A stretch of DNA of 25,218 bases from JAPXSY01 sp033812795 (GTDB lineage: Bacteria; Verrucomicrobiota; Kiritimatiellia; RFP12; UBA1067). Below are positions 15,576 to 24,553 of this stretch, in pieces. Within the stretch, counting starts at the first letter, position 1, and each line of letters begins with the position of its first letter. Location of the stretch: NCBI GenBank assembly GCA_033812795.1, contig JAPXSY010000047.1, positions 1-25,218 on the forward strand, written 5' to 3'. Under the pieces are notes generated by a model. That model saw only the letters and a program-made list of their open reading frames with translations. It was not told the origin of the DNA and did no database searches. The translations under genes were made by a program, and so were the position numbers.

Positions 15576-18263
15576 ATGAACAGAGTTTTTGCAGTCGCGT
15601 TGGTCGGTATGGCGGTGGGAACAACGGGGGCGGGAACGCTTCAACTCGCACCGCCGTTCACGAAGGGCATGGTGTTGCAGCGTGACCGTACAGTTCCGGT
15701 ATGGGGACGTACGGCACCCGGAGCGGCCGTGAGCGTTGAGTTTGGCGGTGAGACCGTGCGGACGGTCGGCGGGAAGGATGGCGCGTGGCGCGTGGACCTT
15801 CCGCCGCAGGCAGCCTCAAAGACACCGCGGAAGCTGACGGTGAAGGCGGACGGTGAGACACGCGTTGTCGAGGATGTTCTTGCGGGTGAGGTGTGGCTCT
15901 GTTCCGGGCAGAGCAACATGCACATGCCGATCGCGCTGCGTCAGCCACGTTACGGGGACGGACACGGCGCGATGGTCGCGCAGGTTACGCGCAAGCCGTT
16001 CATCCGCTATGCGGAGGCGCCTTGTGGCGGAGGTTGGCACGCACTGACACCTGATTTTCTGCGAAGCGGCTGGAAATGTGCGCTGCCAGTCCACTACGCG
16101 CTCGAACTGTACGCGCAGATCGATGTCCCGATCGGTATCGTGGTGGCGGCGAGCGGCGGCAGCAACATCGACAGTTGGAACCCGGCGAACGGACCGAAGG
16201 CCGGGCTCTACCATGCAGCCATCGCGCGTCTCGCGCCGTTCGGCCTGCGTGGTGTGATCTGGTATCAGGGCGAGAGCAATGTCCACGAGAGTTGGCTCTA
16301 TACGCGCAAGTTGCACGAGCTTTACGACGGCTGGTCAAAGGCTTTCGGTAATCCGAACCTGCGCTTCGACCTCGTGCAGATCGCGCCCTATGCATATGGC
16401 GCGGACATGAATGGATTAAAAGACCGCGAGTTTGCGCGTTTTCAGGAGGCGCAAATGAAGTTTGCGGACGAAGAGCCGAACGCGTCCGTCACGGTCATCA
16501 ATGACCTCGGCGACCTGCGCGACATCCATCCGAACAACAAGATTCTCGTGGCGAAACGCCTCGCGCTACACGCACTCAAGCGCGACTACGGTTTCTCGGA
16601 CATAGAGGCCGATTCCCCGACCCCCGCCGAGGCGACCGTTGTTTCCAACCGTGTGCGGATCGTCTTCGACCACGCGAAGGACCTCTACGTCTACAACGCC
16701 GAACGCACGCTGGAGGCGGCGTTCGAGCTATGCGGTGCGGACGGCGTGTGGACGAAGGCGCAGATCGTCAACTTTGCGAAAACCGGCTGGGCACAGTTCG
16801 GAAACATCGATGGGAACGCAGTCGAGCTTGAGGCACCCGGCGTGTTACAGCCCATCAAGGTGCGGCACGCCTTCACGAGTCCGTGGAAGGGGTGCCTCTA
16901 CAATCAGGTGAACCTGCCGTGCTCGACCTTCCTGCGGTCGCTGCCGTTCACCCGGATGAACGAGACGTATCGTCCACAGTTTCATTTCACTACGCCGTCA
17001 GGGTGGATCAACGATCCGAACGGACTCGTCTGGAAGGACGGCGTGTGGCATCTCTGCTATCAGCACAACCGAGAGAAGGCGGACTGGGGACCGATGATGT
17101 TCTGGGGACATGCGGTCTCGACGGATCTCGTGCGCTGGCTCGACCGTGGTGACGTGATCTCGCCGGTGAACGGGCAGGCCTGTTACAGCGGATCCTCTGC
17201 GGTCGACCACGAAAACACGGCGGGGTTCGGCGCGGGGGCGATCGTATCGATGTTCACGCGCACGGGGTCGGGGTCGGATCTCGCCTGGTCTACGGACGGC
17301 GAGACATGGAACCTTTATGAAAAGAATCCGGCGTTGCCACGGCTCGCCTGCACACACCGCGATCCGATGATCGTCTTTCACAAGCCGTCCGGCAAATGGG
17401 TGCTGGTGATCTACACGGAAAAGGAAAATGTGTACGGCGTAACGTTTTTCACGTCGCCGGATCTGAAATCCTGGAAGGAAGTCGCCGACATCAGGGGCGA
17501 TCCGCGCGGGAAAAAGCCGGTCGGTGTGTGGGGAAAGGACCGCGACTGGCTTTTCGAGTGTCCAAACTTCGTCGAGGTGCCGGTGGCGGGAACGTCTGAA
17601 AGGCGCTGGGTGCTGTTCGATGCGTCGTGCAACTATGCGGTTGTCGATTTCGACGGCGAACAATTCAAAATCGCGGAGGGTCCGTACGAATCCCTGCCCA
17701 CGCGCGAGAAACTCTACTATGCGGGGCAGACATTTTCGAACGCGCCAGACGGACGCTGTGTCTGGATGGCTTGGTATCATCTGAATATCCCGCACCCGAC
17801 GTTGTTCACGCAACTGATGAGCGTACCGTGCGACCTCGCGCTCATGCAGACACCGGGAGGACTGCGTCTGCGGCGGACGCCGTCAAAGGAACTCGAGACC
17901 TTAAGGATGGGTTCGGCAAAGCCGCTGGAGGAGATCGAAGGGGATGTGCTCGAAGTGTCGCTCGACTGTGTGGTGGTGTCCGGCGCGAAGGCGGCGATCA
18001 GCCTGCGCGGCGTGGATCTCGTGTACGACGGTGCCTCGAAGACGCTTGCCTGCGCGGGGGAGACAATCGACTGGCCGCTGCAGGACGGACGTTTTCGTGC
18101 GCGGGTTTTCATCGACCGAGCAGGCTTCGAGATCTTCTCGGAGGATGGTCTCATCACGTTCCCGCGCCGTGTGGTGTGCAACCCGAAGGACCGGAAACTT
18201 GTGGCATCGCCCGCAACAGGCGTAACAGATGTGCGTCATCGTGCCTGGTGTCTCGTGCGTTGA
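15576..18263 (+). CDS. Secreted sialate-O-acetylesterase/GH32 fusion (bifunctional fructan hydrolase)
   Basis: 895 residues: signal peptide (1-19), a SASA-type SGNH esterase at about 20-455, then a GH32 five-bladed propeller with C-terminal beta-sandwich at about 465-895. The esterase has CSGQSNM with nucleophile Ser113, IWYQGESN (228-235) and DIH with Asp316/His318 as the acid-base pair. The GH32 half has all three acidic residues: nucleophile Asp480 in WINDPNG, Asp596 in RDP, and acid-base Glu661 in ECPNF. GH32 enzymes act on fructans or sucrose-type sugars, and SASA enzymes remove O-acetyl groups. The frame is continuous across the join. An AGGTGA lies upstream of the ATG. The TGA stop abuts the MFS relic. 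Fructan type (levan or inulin) cannot be told from sequence. Confidence 0.88.
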   Translation: MNRVFAVALVGMAVGTTGAGTLQLAPPFTKGMVLQRDRTVPVWGRTAPGAAVSVEFGGETVRTVGGKDGAWRVDLPPQAASKTPRKLTVKADGETRVVEDVLAGEVWLCSGQSNMHMPIALRQPRYGDGHGAMVAQVTRKPFIRYAEAPCGGGWHALTPDFLRSGWKCALPVHYALELYAQIDVPIGIVVAASGGSNIDSWNPANGPKAGLYHAAIARLAPFGLRGVIWYQGESNVHESWLYTRKLHELYDGWSKAFGNPNLRFDLVQIAPYAYGADMNGLKDREFARFQEAQMKFADEEPNASVTVINDLGDLRDIHPNNKILVAKRLALHALKRDYGFSDIEADSPTPAEATVVSNRVRIVFDHAKDLYVYNAERTLEAAFELCGADGVWTKAQIVNFAKTGWAQFGNIDGNAVELEAPGVLQPIKVRHAFTSPWKGCLYNQVNLPCSTFLRSLPFTRMNETYRPQFHFTTPSGWINDPNGLVWKDGVWHLCYQHNREKADWGPMMFWGHAVSTDLVRWLDRGDVISPVNGQACYSGSSAVDHENTAGFGAGAIVSMFTRTGSGSDLAWSTDGETWNLYEKNPALPRLACTHRDPMIVFHKPSGKWVLVIYTEKENVYGVTFFTSPDLKSWKEVADIRGDPRGKKPVGVWGKDRDWLFECPNFVEVPVAGTSERRWVLFDASCNYAVVDFDGEQFKIAEGPYESLPTREKLYYAGQTFSNAPDGRCVWMAWYHLNIPHPTLFTQLMSVPCDLALMQTPGGLRLRRTPSKELETLRMGSAKPLEEIEGDVLEVSLDCVVVSGAKAAISLRGVDLVYDGASKTLACAGETIDWPLQDGRFRARVFIDRAGFEIFSEDGLITFPRRVVCNPKDRKLVASPATGVTDVRHRAWCLVR

Positions 18264-18334
18264 TTGGCTATGTGGTTTCGCTTTCTGCCGCAAACCTGTT
18301 TTTCGGTATGTATGATGGAAAGACACTCGAATGA
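18263..18334 (+). pseudogene. Relic of an MFS sugar-porter gene
   Basis: 18263-18309 matches 13153-13199 of the intact MFS gene with 2 mismatches in 47, and 18317-18334 matches 13486-13503, the gene's 3' end, with 2 mismatches in 18. About 286 bases between these segments are lost. The relic still reads IGYVVSLSAANLFFG, then MYDGKTLE and stop in one frame. Its TGA overlaps the ATG at 18331 exactly as the intact copy's TGA overlaps 13500, and its GGAAAG serves as ribosome-binding site for the next gene. A duplicated, mostly deleted transporter copy is the simplest explanation. Confidence 0.85.
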
Positions 18335-20172
18335 AAAAAAGTATGACTGTTATCGTCGCCGGACTCGGTTTCGTTGGCGCGGTTTGCGCGGCGGAAACGC
18401 CTGCGGTTCATTTGATCCCTAACGCGCTTGAAACGCGTCCGATCACAACAACAGCCGACGTGATTCTCGCCAAAGGATTCACGGTGACACTTGAGGTTGA
18501 CTTCGACGGTGTGGGCGATGACGAAACGCTTTATGAGGCAGGCGCCGTGAAACTCGCGTTCCGTCTGGCGGGAAAAACAAAAGGGCTGGAAGGGTATGAC
18601 AGCAGAGGCGGCAATTATTTGAATTTCCCGATGCCGGACGGTTCGTGTCCGGTGATCGAGGCGACGATCTGCGACCATGCGGGACGCGTGGGAATCCCGC
18701 TCGGCTTTTTGGCGCGAAAGGGCGGCGTCCACACCGTGACGCTCAACTTCTCCCCGGTTCATTGGTCCATCTGCGTGGACGGATACGTGGACAACGACAT
18801 GCCGATACCGCAAGAACCGGTAACGTGGCCGACGCCGGCGCAGGAGCGTGTTTTCTCGCCGCGCGTGCGATCCGCGGTGTTCGTCGCGCCAGCGAAACCG
18901 GACGCGTTGCCGCAAGCGGCAGCCGCGAAGCGCGTGACGCGCCCGATCCAGTACTGGACACCCGACGATCACAATGCGTGGGTCGGCGACGTGGCGGTAG
19001 GAACCTGGAAAGGGCGCTTCCATGTGTTCTATCTCTTCGACCGCCGTCATCACGGGTCAGGCGCGGGTAAGGGTCGTCACTATTTCGCGCACCTTTCATC
19101 CGGCGACCTCGCGAACTGGGATGAGCATCCCCTCGCGGTGCCGATTGATGACTGGTGGGAGTGCATCGGCACGGGCACGCCGTTTGAACTGGACGGTAAG
19201 TACTGCCTCGCGTACGGACTCCATACGGAGCGGATGATGCCGCAGGGGAAGGACTGTCCCGTGGGCGGCACCTACGCCGTGTCGGAGGACGGCATCCACT
19301 TCCGGAAAACGGGTGTGATGTTCACATCCGATCGTAACCCGAGTGTCTACAACCGTACGGACGGTCGCCTCGGCATGGGCACGGCCAACGGACAGCTTTA
19401 CTACCGGGAGGGTGACGCTTGGGAATGGAAACCGGCTGGCAAGCGCGCGCCTGTGAGCGGAGATTGTCCCGCACCGTTCACATGGGGTGGACAGGATTAT
19501 CTCATCCAAGGGTTCGCTCACATGGCGTCGCGTCCGAACGAGTCCGGCGACTGGGAGGACTGGGCAGCCTCGGGTGACGACATCTACGAGGGGCTCTCCG
19601 TGCCGATGGTCGCCCCTTGGTCAGGTGACCGCCGCATCATGGTCGGCTGGCTCACGCACCTCCACGGATGGGGCGGCTGGCTTGTCTTCCGTGAACTCGT
19701 GCGTTATCCCGATGGAAAACTCGGCGTGAAGTGGCTCGCAGAGACGCCGGCACCGGTACCGCCGCAGACCTTCGCCGTGGCTGATGTCGAGAAGCCGTTC
19801 GTTTTGCGAGCGGTCGCGAAGACGGGGGGCACAGACTTTGAATTCCGCATTGACCCTGCCGAAGCGCGGGCACAGTTCCATTTCCCGCGCAAGGGCGAAT
19901 CCGGCGCACAGGTTCTGACCACAGCGGAGTTTTTGAAAGTTCCCAAGGACAAGCGCTCGACCGTCGTCGGCGGCCACGCATCATCCGGGGGAGCGTTCGC
20001 GCTCGGCAAGATCCGCGGGCTCGACAAGCCGTTCACCGTAAAGCTTGTGCAGTACTATGATGCAAAATCCGATGCAACGATTTTCGACGTGGAAATCGCT
20101 GGCACCCGGACGATGATCACGCGCCGCGCAGGCCGTTTCGCACCCGTAGCCGCGCAGACCGAAGGACCTTAG
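18331..20172 (+). CDS. Secreted GH32-like propeller protein with N-terminal LamG-like domain
   Basis: 613 residues: signal peptide (1-21, ending VCAAE), a concanavalin/LamG-like beta-sandwich at about 25-195, then a clan-J five-bladed propeller at about 205-500 and a C-terminal beta-sandwich. The propeller's first blade, WVGDVAVGTWKGRFHVFYLF, lines up with WINDPNGLVWKDGVWHLCYQ of the upstream GH32, placing the nucleophile at Asp220. HLSSGDLANW matches HAVSTDLVRW. The RDP motif appears to read DRNPS (Asn336), and the usual EC acid-base motif is not obvious. It may be a divergent fructan or sucrose hydrolase, a member of a related family, or a binding protein. Start ATG overlaps the relic's stop, with GGAAAG about 8 bases upstream. 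Confidence 0.75.
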   Translation: MKKSMTVIVAGLGFVGAVCAAETPAVHLIPNALETRPITTTADVILAKGFTVTLEVDFDGVGDDETLYEAGAVKLAFRLAGKTKGLEGYDSRGGNYLNFPMPDGSCPVIEATICDHAGRVGIPLGFLARKGGVHTVTLNFSPVHWSICVDGYVDNDMPIPQEPVTWPTPAQERVFSPRVRSAVFVAPAKPDALPQAAAAKRVTRPIQYWTPDDHNAWVGDVAVGTWKGRFHVFYLFDRRHHGSGAGKGRHYFAHLSSGDLANWDEHPLAVPIDDWWECIGTGTPFELDGKYCLAYGLHTERMMPQGKDCPVGGTYAVSEDGIHFRKTGVMFTSDRNPSVYNRTDGRLGMGTANGQLYYREGDAWEWKPAGKRAPVSGDCPAPFTWGGQDYLIQGFAHMASRPNESGDWEDWAASGDDIYEGLSVPMVAPWSGDRRIMVGWLTHLHGWGGWLVFRELVRYPDGKLGVKWLAETPAPVPPQTFAVADVEKPFVLRAVAKTGGTDFEFRIDPAEARAQFHFPRKGESGAQVLTTAEFLKVPKDKRSTVVGGHASSGGAFALGKIRGLDKPFTVKLVQYYDAKSDATIFDVEIAGTRTMITRRAGRFAPVAAQTEGP

Positions 20173-20212
20173 TGGTTTTGTGTGAGAAGCAACTTGTTTT
20201 TTTGGGGAGAAG

Positions 20213-23200
20213 ATGATGATGCTGGCGACAATGTTGGCGGCAGTCATGGAAGTTACCGCGCCGCAGATTGACGGGCATCTCGATGACGCGTGCTGGGCGA
20301 AAGCCGAATGGATAACCGATTTCCAGCTTTTCAAAAACGTCGTGGACGACGGACAGCCGCGTAAGGCGACGGCGTTTGCGATCGTGCAGGACGGCACGAG
20401 CCTCTATGTCGGCGTCAAGTGCGCCGAGCCGGACATGCAGGCGCTCAACGCGCGTCCTGACACAGGACTCTGGTCCGAATGCGTTGAAATCTATCTCTCG
20501 CCCGGCAAGACGACATTCGAGTTCTACCAGTTCGCGATCGGGCCGGCGACAAAGGATGTCTTTGCCGAGTTCTATTCGGAAGGCGGCAACATCCGTCCCG
20601 ACTCATATCGTCCTGTCTGGAGGCACGCGTTCGCCAAGGATGAGAAGGGATGGACGGCCGAGATTGCGATCCCGTTATCGTCTCTCTACATGTCGCGCAA
20701 CAAGGACTGGAAAAGCGAGTGGCTCGTCAACTTCATCCGCACCACGAAGACCGGCAAGACGCCTGCGGCGGACTACACGTGGAGTCCGCTCAAGCTCCAT
20801 GTAAGAGAAAGCGAGAACTTCAACATGCTCAGCGGATTCCCGAAACGCGCGGCCGAGGAAGACTGTGCGGTGCTGGCGGTTATCGCCAACATCACGGGAC
20901 GCGAGGGAGGCCAACTCAAGGGGACACTCAACGTTGATGTCTTTGCGGGACTCGCGGGACGTTATCATGTCGTGACATCGAGCGGTGCTGACACCGAGCT
21001 AGACCTGAAGGCAGGGAACAACAAAATCGTCCTGCCGTGTGTTTATGCGGAGAACGGCCGAAACTGGACGCATTTCAAAGTGCAGAAGGTCGGTTTCGCG
21101 AGGGCTTGCGAGCGCGATTTTCCGGTGATGGTTGATTTCCGTCCCATTCGTGTCAAGCTCACGCAGCCCGGCTACCGCAACAACTTTTATCCGGGTCAGA
21201 AGACGGACCGCATCGCGGGACGAGTCACGGTCGGTTCCGGCAAGGAGGCCAAGCTAACGCTCACGGGCGAGGGGTTCACGACGCGCACGCTCACGTTCAC
21301 GGACGGCTCGGGCGACTTCGATTTCGACACGACCGGCTTCAAGGTCGGAACCGATGCCTTCCTGACGGTCGTGGCCGATGGTGCGGAGGAGAAGGTCAGG
21401 ATCCGCAACTTGGCGCCGACGGGCCGGAGGATGACCTGGATCGAGAATGGGAACTTCGTCGTCAACGGCAAGCCCGTGATCCGCCGTACGCTTGATGCGA
21501 TGAACTGGCATCAGGGCAAGGCCAACTGGGAGAAGTTTCAGAAGGAACGTGCCAGCTTCCGCCTGACTGAAGATCTACAAAACGTAGGCATCGAAGCGAT
21601 GCGCATGATCAATGGCATCGAGCAGCGCGAAGGCATCTACGATCGCCGTCCCTCTGACGCGGTCTTCGCGAAGATGGACGAAAAGCTCGCACAGGTCAAG
21701 GATACGGATTACGCATGCTGGTTCATCATTGACGAACCGGAGTGCCGTAATATCTCACCCGTGTGGCTCAAGCACCAGTACGACTATCTGGCAGAGAAGG
21801 ATCCGTATCACGTAATCACGACGGATTCACGTGGCGGCAAAACGTATATTGACTGCTTTGACGTTGTCCAGACGCATCCCTACATGGCACCCGTCAACTG
21901 CGAAGACGGCGTCCGGCGTTACGGCGTGCAGGCGTGCGACATCGGCTCTTATTTAGACGCCTTCGAGGCGGCAGATCGTCCTGACAAGTGCATCGGGGTC
22001 GTTCCGCAGGCGTTTGCCTACCGCTGGTACTCGACGCGCAACGACTATCTGACGCTCGAAGAGTACCTCGCCACGACCTGGGCAGCGATTCTCCGCGGCG
22101 CGAAATCTGTCCGTCCCTACGCTTGTCACGACATGGGGGACCGTGCGCAGCTCTGGGAGGGGACGCGCTACATTTTCGAGTCCATCGAGGCGCTCGAGGA
22201 CTACCTCCTTTTTGCCAAGCGCGAGACGCTGACGAAGAGCAAGCTCACGGAGACAACGCTCTACACGCTTGCGAACGGCGAGAAGATGGTTGTTGCGGTC
22301 AACTTTACGCCGGAAAAACAGACTGCGTCATTTCCGGGTGTCAAAGGCGTGTTGCGCGAGTTTCGTGGCGAACGTATTTTCAATCTTCAATCTTCAGCCG
22401 TCAACCTCGACCCATTCGAAGTTGTGATCGCAACGACGGACGAACGCGGAAAGGGACTGGAGAGTTTCAAGGCGATGGCGCAACGTGTGGCGGAAGGGGA
22501 AACCGAACGGCTCTCTCGCGACAACCAGATCCTGGAGAAGCACGGTGATGTGGTGATCACCTCCAACATGGATGGTTCGAGCGGCAAGTTCTATAAGTTG
22601 ATAGACGGCTGCCGCGACATGTGGGCGGCGTATTCGGTGTGGAAGGACGCTCCTTTCGTCGAGATGTCGTTCCCGCACTTCACACCGGTATTCGAGAAGC
22701 TCCGCGTATACGGTTACGGACTTGATCAGATGAAGGTCGAGAACCGCTGTGCAGGCGAGTGGCAGACGCTGGAACCCAAATCGGTGAAGACCGAGAAGTG
22801 GCTGCGCGAACTCGATTTCGGCGAGCCTGTCCGGACGGTCGCGTTGCGCTTCTCCTTCCCGGCTCCGAAGCGCACGCGCAATGAAATCGAACTGTACGAG
22901 ATTGAGTTGCCTCAGGCGCAGTCGGCGGCTGCGCAAACGGTGGCCGTGAAGGTCAAACCGCTTGAAGACGAGGGCGTCCTTGCCGTTTACGGCAAGGACT
23001 CGCATATTTCGCAGAACGTAACTTGGGAACTGCCAAACGAAGCCCGACCGAAGTGGGCGGTCCTTGATTTCGCCGCTTTCAATCCGAAATCGCCGCGGCA
23101 GTACATGGCCTGGCATGTGCGTTTGGAAACTCCGGAGGCGGGGGGAAATCAGCTTCTCGCTTCGCTTGCGGGTCAACCGGAGGAAGCGGGTGTCTATACG

Positions 23201-23656
23201 ATCCGTTTTGACCCACCATTGGAACCGATGCGCAAGTGGATCACGCTGCGCGACTACGGACTCGAGATCGACTTCGGCGGCCTGACGCTCCTCGATAAGC
23301 CGGCCAACCGCGTTGATCTGCGCGTACCAGAAGATGCGCAGGACGTCTCGATTGGCGATACGATAGATGTGAAGGTCGATTTCGCCGAGCCTTGTGAGGA
23401 TGTCTCGGCCGAGTTCCTCTACGCATTCAAGACGCTGGAGGCCCTCAACCCTTACGCTATCAACGGTAAGAGCGGGTTACAACTCAAGAGGCTTGATGAC
23501 CTCGGACGCAGTTGGGGCACCGCAGTCAAGGTTTTGGAATTACCACGGGACGTCCCGGCGCGCTGCGTCTATGTCAAGGCACATGCCCTCGGCGGCGGCT
23601 TCAAACGTCCGCTCTATGGCAACTTTGCTGTCCCGTTCGTCCGATCGCGCAATTGA
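20213..23656 (+). CDS. Large multidomain carbohydrate-active protein (CBM9-like plus TIM barrel)
   Basis: 1147 residues, exact family not recognised. A short hydrophobic N terminus (MMMLATMLAAVM) suggests export. Residues about 14-200 resemble a CBM9-like carbohydrate-binding domain (APQIDGHLDDACWAKAEW, SLYVGVKC, WSECVEIYLSPG, GWTAEIAIPLSSL). Beta-sandwich domains follow to about 405. From about 409 (WIENGNFVVNGKPVIRRTLD) a GH2/GH-A-type TIM barrel runs to about 680, with IIDEPE (Asp507, Glu508, Glu510) where a catalytic acid is expected. After a small beta domain, residues about 770-900 look like a discoidin/F5-8-type module, then two more beta-rich segments. GGGGAGAAG precedes three tandem ATGs; 20213 is taken. 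The gap from the previous gene is 40 bases, so same operon. Confidence 0.75.
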   Translation: MMMLATMLAAVMEVTAPQIDGHLDDACWAKAEWITDFQLFKNVVDDGQPRKATAFAIVQDGTSLYVGVKCAEPDMQALNARPDTGLWSECVEIYLSPGKTTFEFYQFAIGPATKDVFAEFYSEGGNIRPDSYRPVWRHAFAKDEKGWTAEIAIPLSSLYMSRNKDWKSEWLVNFIRTTKTGKTPAADYTWSPLKLHVRESENFNMLSGFPKRAAEEDCAVLAVIANITGREGGQLKGTLNVDVFAGLAGRYHVVTSSGADTELDLKAGNNKIVLPCVYAENGRNWTHFKVQKVGFARACERDFPVMVDFRPIRVKLTQPGYRNNFYPGQKTDRIAGRVTVGSGKEAKLTLTGEGFTTRTLTFTDGSGDFDFDTTGFKVGTDAFLTVVADGAEEKVRIRNLAPTGRRMTWIENGNFVVNGKPVIRRTLDAMNWHQGKANWEKFQKERASFRLTEDLQNVGIEAMRMINGIEQREGIYDRRPSDAVFAKMDEKLAQVKDTDYACWFIIDEPECRNISPVWLKHQYDYLAEKDPYHVITTDSRGGKTYIDCFDVVQTHPYMAPVNCEDGVRRYGVQACDIGSYLDAFEAADRPDKCIGVVPQAFAYRWYSTRNDYLTLEEYLATTWAAILRGAKSVRPYACHDMGDRAQLWEGTRYIFESIEALEDYLLFAKRETLTKSKLTETTLYTLANGEKMVVAVNFTPEKQTASFPGVKGVLREFRGERIFNLQSSAVNLDPFEVVIATTDERGKGLESFKAMAQRVAEGETERLSRDNQILEKHGDVVITSNMDGSSGKFYKLIDGCRDMWAAYSVWKDAPFVEMSFPHFTPVFEKLRVYGYGLDQMKVENRCAGEWQTLEPKSVKTEKWLRELDFGEPVRTVALRFSFPAPKRTRNEIELYEIELPQAQSAAAQTVAVKVKPLEDEGVLAVYGKDSHISQNVTWELPNEARPKWAVLDFAAFNPKSPRQYMAWHVRLETPEAGGNQLLASLAGQPEEAGVYTIRFDPPLEPMRKWITLRDYGLEIDFGGLTLLDKPANRVDLRVPEDAQDVSIGDTIDVKVDFAEPCEDVSAEFLYAFKTLEALNPYAINGKSGLQLKRLDDLGRSWGTAVKVLELPRDVPARCVYVKAHALGGGFKRPLYGNFAVPFVRSRN

Positions 23657-23714
23657 TCCGAAAGTTCAATTTGTTTTAATCACCCCCGCCATCAACCGAT
23701 TGGGTACGGACGAC

Positions 23715-23744
23715 TTGCGGGTACGGCAGGACCGATGCTATTCT
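23715..23744 (+). promoter_or_regulatory. Promoter for the SDR gene
   Basis: TTGCGG at 23715-23720 and TATTCT at 23739-23744 are 18 bases apart, with TGC directly before the -10 box (extended -10). The start would be near 23751, giving a leader of about 28 bases with a good Shine-Dalgarno. This separates the SDR gene from the glycan operon. No hairpin terminator is visible between 23657 and 23714. Confidence 0.5.
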
Positions 23745-23778
23745 GAAAAAAGCTTAGGAACCCCTGAAGGAGAGAAAC

Positions 23779-24549
23779 ATGGAAAAGTCCCCTCCCCTGC
23801 CCCTTGCCGAAAACACCGCCTTGATTACTGGCGCGAGTTCCGGAATCGGCCGCGCCATCGCCGAAACCCTCGCACGCCTCGGTGCCGCGGTGGTGATCCA
23901 CGCACGCCGTCGCGAACGGCTGGAGGATTTGGCCGCGTCGATTGTTGCGAAAGGCGGACGCGCGCTCGTTGTGGCGGGCGATGCGGGCGAGACGGCCGAC
24001 ATCGACTGCCTATTGGACGCGGCGCAAAACTGGGAGGAGGGCGGCCGCAAACTCGATATCGTCGTGGCTAATGCGGGTCGCGGCTTGGCCGGCGGCGTGA
24101 CGAATAGTGATTTGTCGCAGTGGCGCGAATTGTACCAGACCAACGTGCTGGGCACCGCGTATCTCCTGCGCCGCGCGGGACTGCTCTTCGCCGCGCAGGG
24201 ACACGGCGACATCGTGGCCGTCGGTTCGGTGGTGGGCCGCAACATCTCGCCGTTCAGCGGCTTCTACGGATCCAGCAAATTCGCGCTCGGCGCACTGACG
24301 GAGGCGCTGCGACGAGAGGTCTGTGCGCGGGGCGTGCGCGTCTGTACCGTCCTGCCCGGCATTGTGGAGAGCGGATTCCAGCAGGTCGCAGGGTATACGC
24401 CCGAAAATTTCGGCCGTAGCATCGCCAAGTTCGGACGCGTGCTCGACCCGCAGGCCATCGCCGATGGCGTGGCTTGGGTCCTGACCCAACCACCCCACGT
24501 CAACGTCAGTGACATCACGATCCGCCCCATCGGCCAGGACTACCCCTGA
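23779..24549 (+). CDS. Short-chain dehydrogenase/reductase
   Basis: Classical SDR of 256 residues, an NAD(P)-dependent oxidoreductase with a Rossmann fold. The cofactor loop is TGASSGIG near residue 14, and the basic RRRER after strand 2 favours NADP. NAG follows strand 4, and the catalytic triad is Ser150, Tyr163 and Lys167 (FYGSSK). The C-terminal part (VLPGIVESGF, ADGVAWVLTQPPHVNVSDITIRP) is of the YdfG/serine-3-dehydrogenase type often annotated as 3-oxoacyl-ACP reductase, but the substrate is not readable from sequence. Shine-Dalgarno AAGGAGA is about 6 bases before the ATG. It has its own promoter and is not obviously tied to the upstream operon. Confidence 0.9.
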   Translation: MEKSPPLPLAENTALITGASSGIGRAIAETLARLGAAVVIHARRRERLEDLAASIVAKGGRALVVAGDAGETADIDCLLDAAQNWEEGGRKLDIVVANAGRGLAGGVTNSDLSQWRELYQTNVLGTAYLLRRAGLLFAAQGHGDIVAVGSVVGRNISPFSGFYGSSKFALGALTEALRREVCARGVRVCTVLPGIVESGFQQVAGYTPENFGRSIAKFGRVLDPQAIADGVAWVLTQPPHVNVSDITIRPIGQDYP

Positions 24550-24553
24550 CCGC

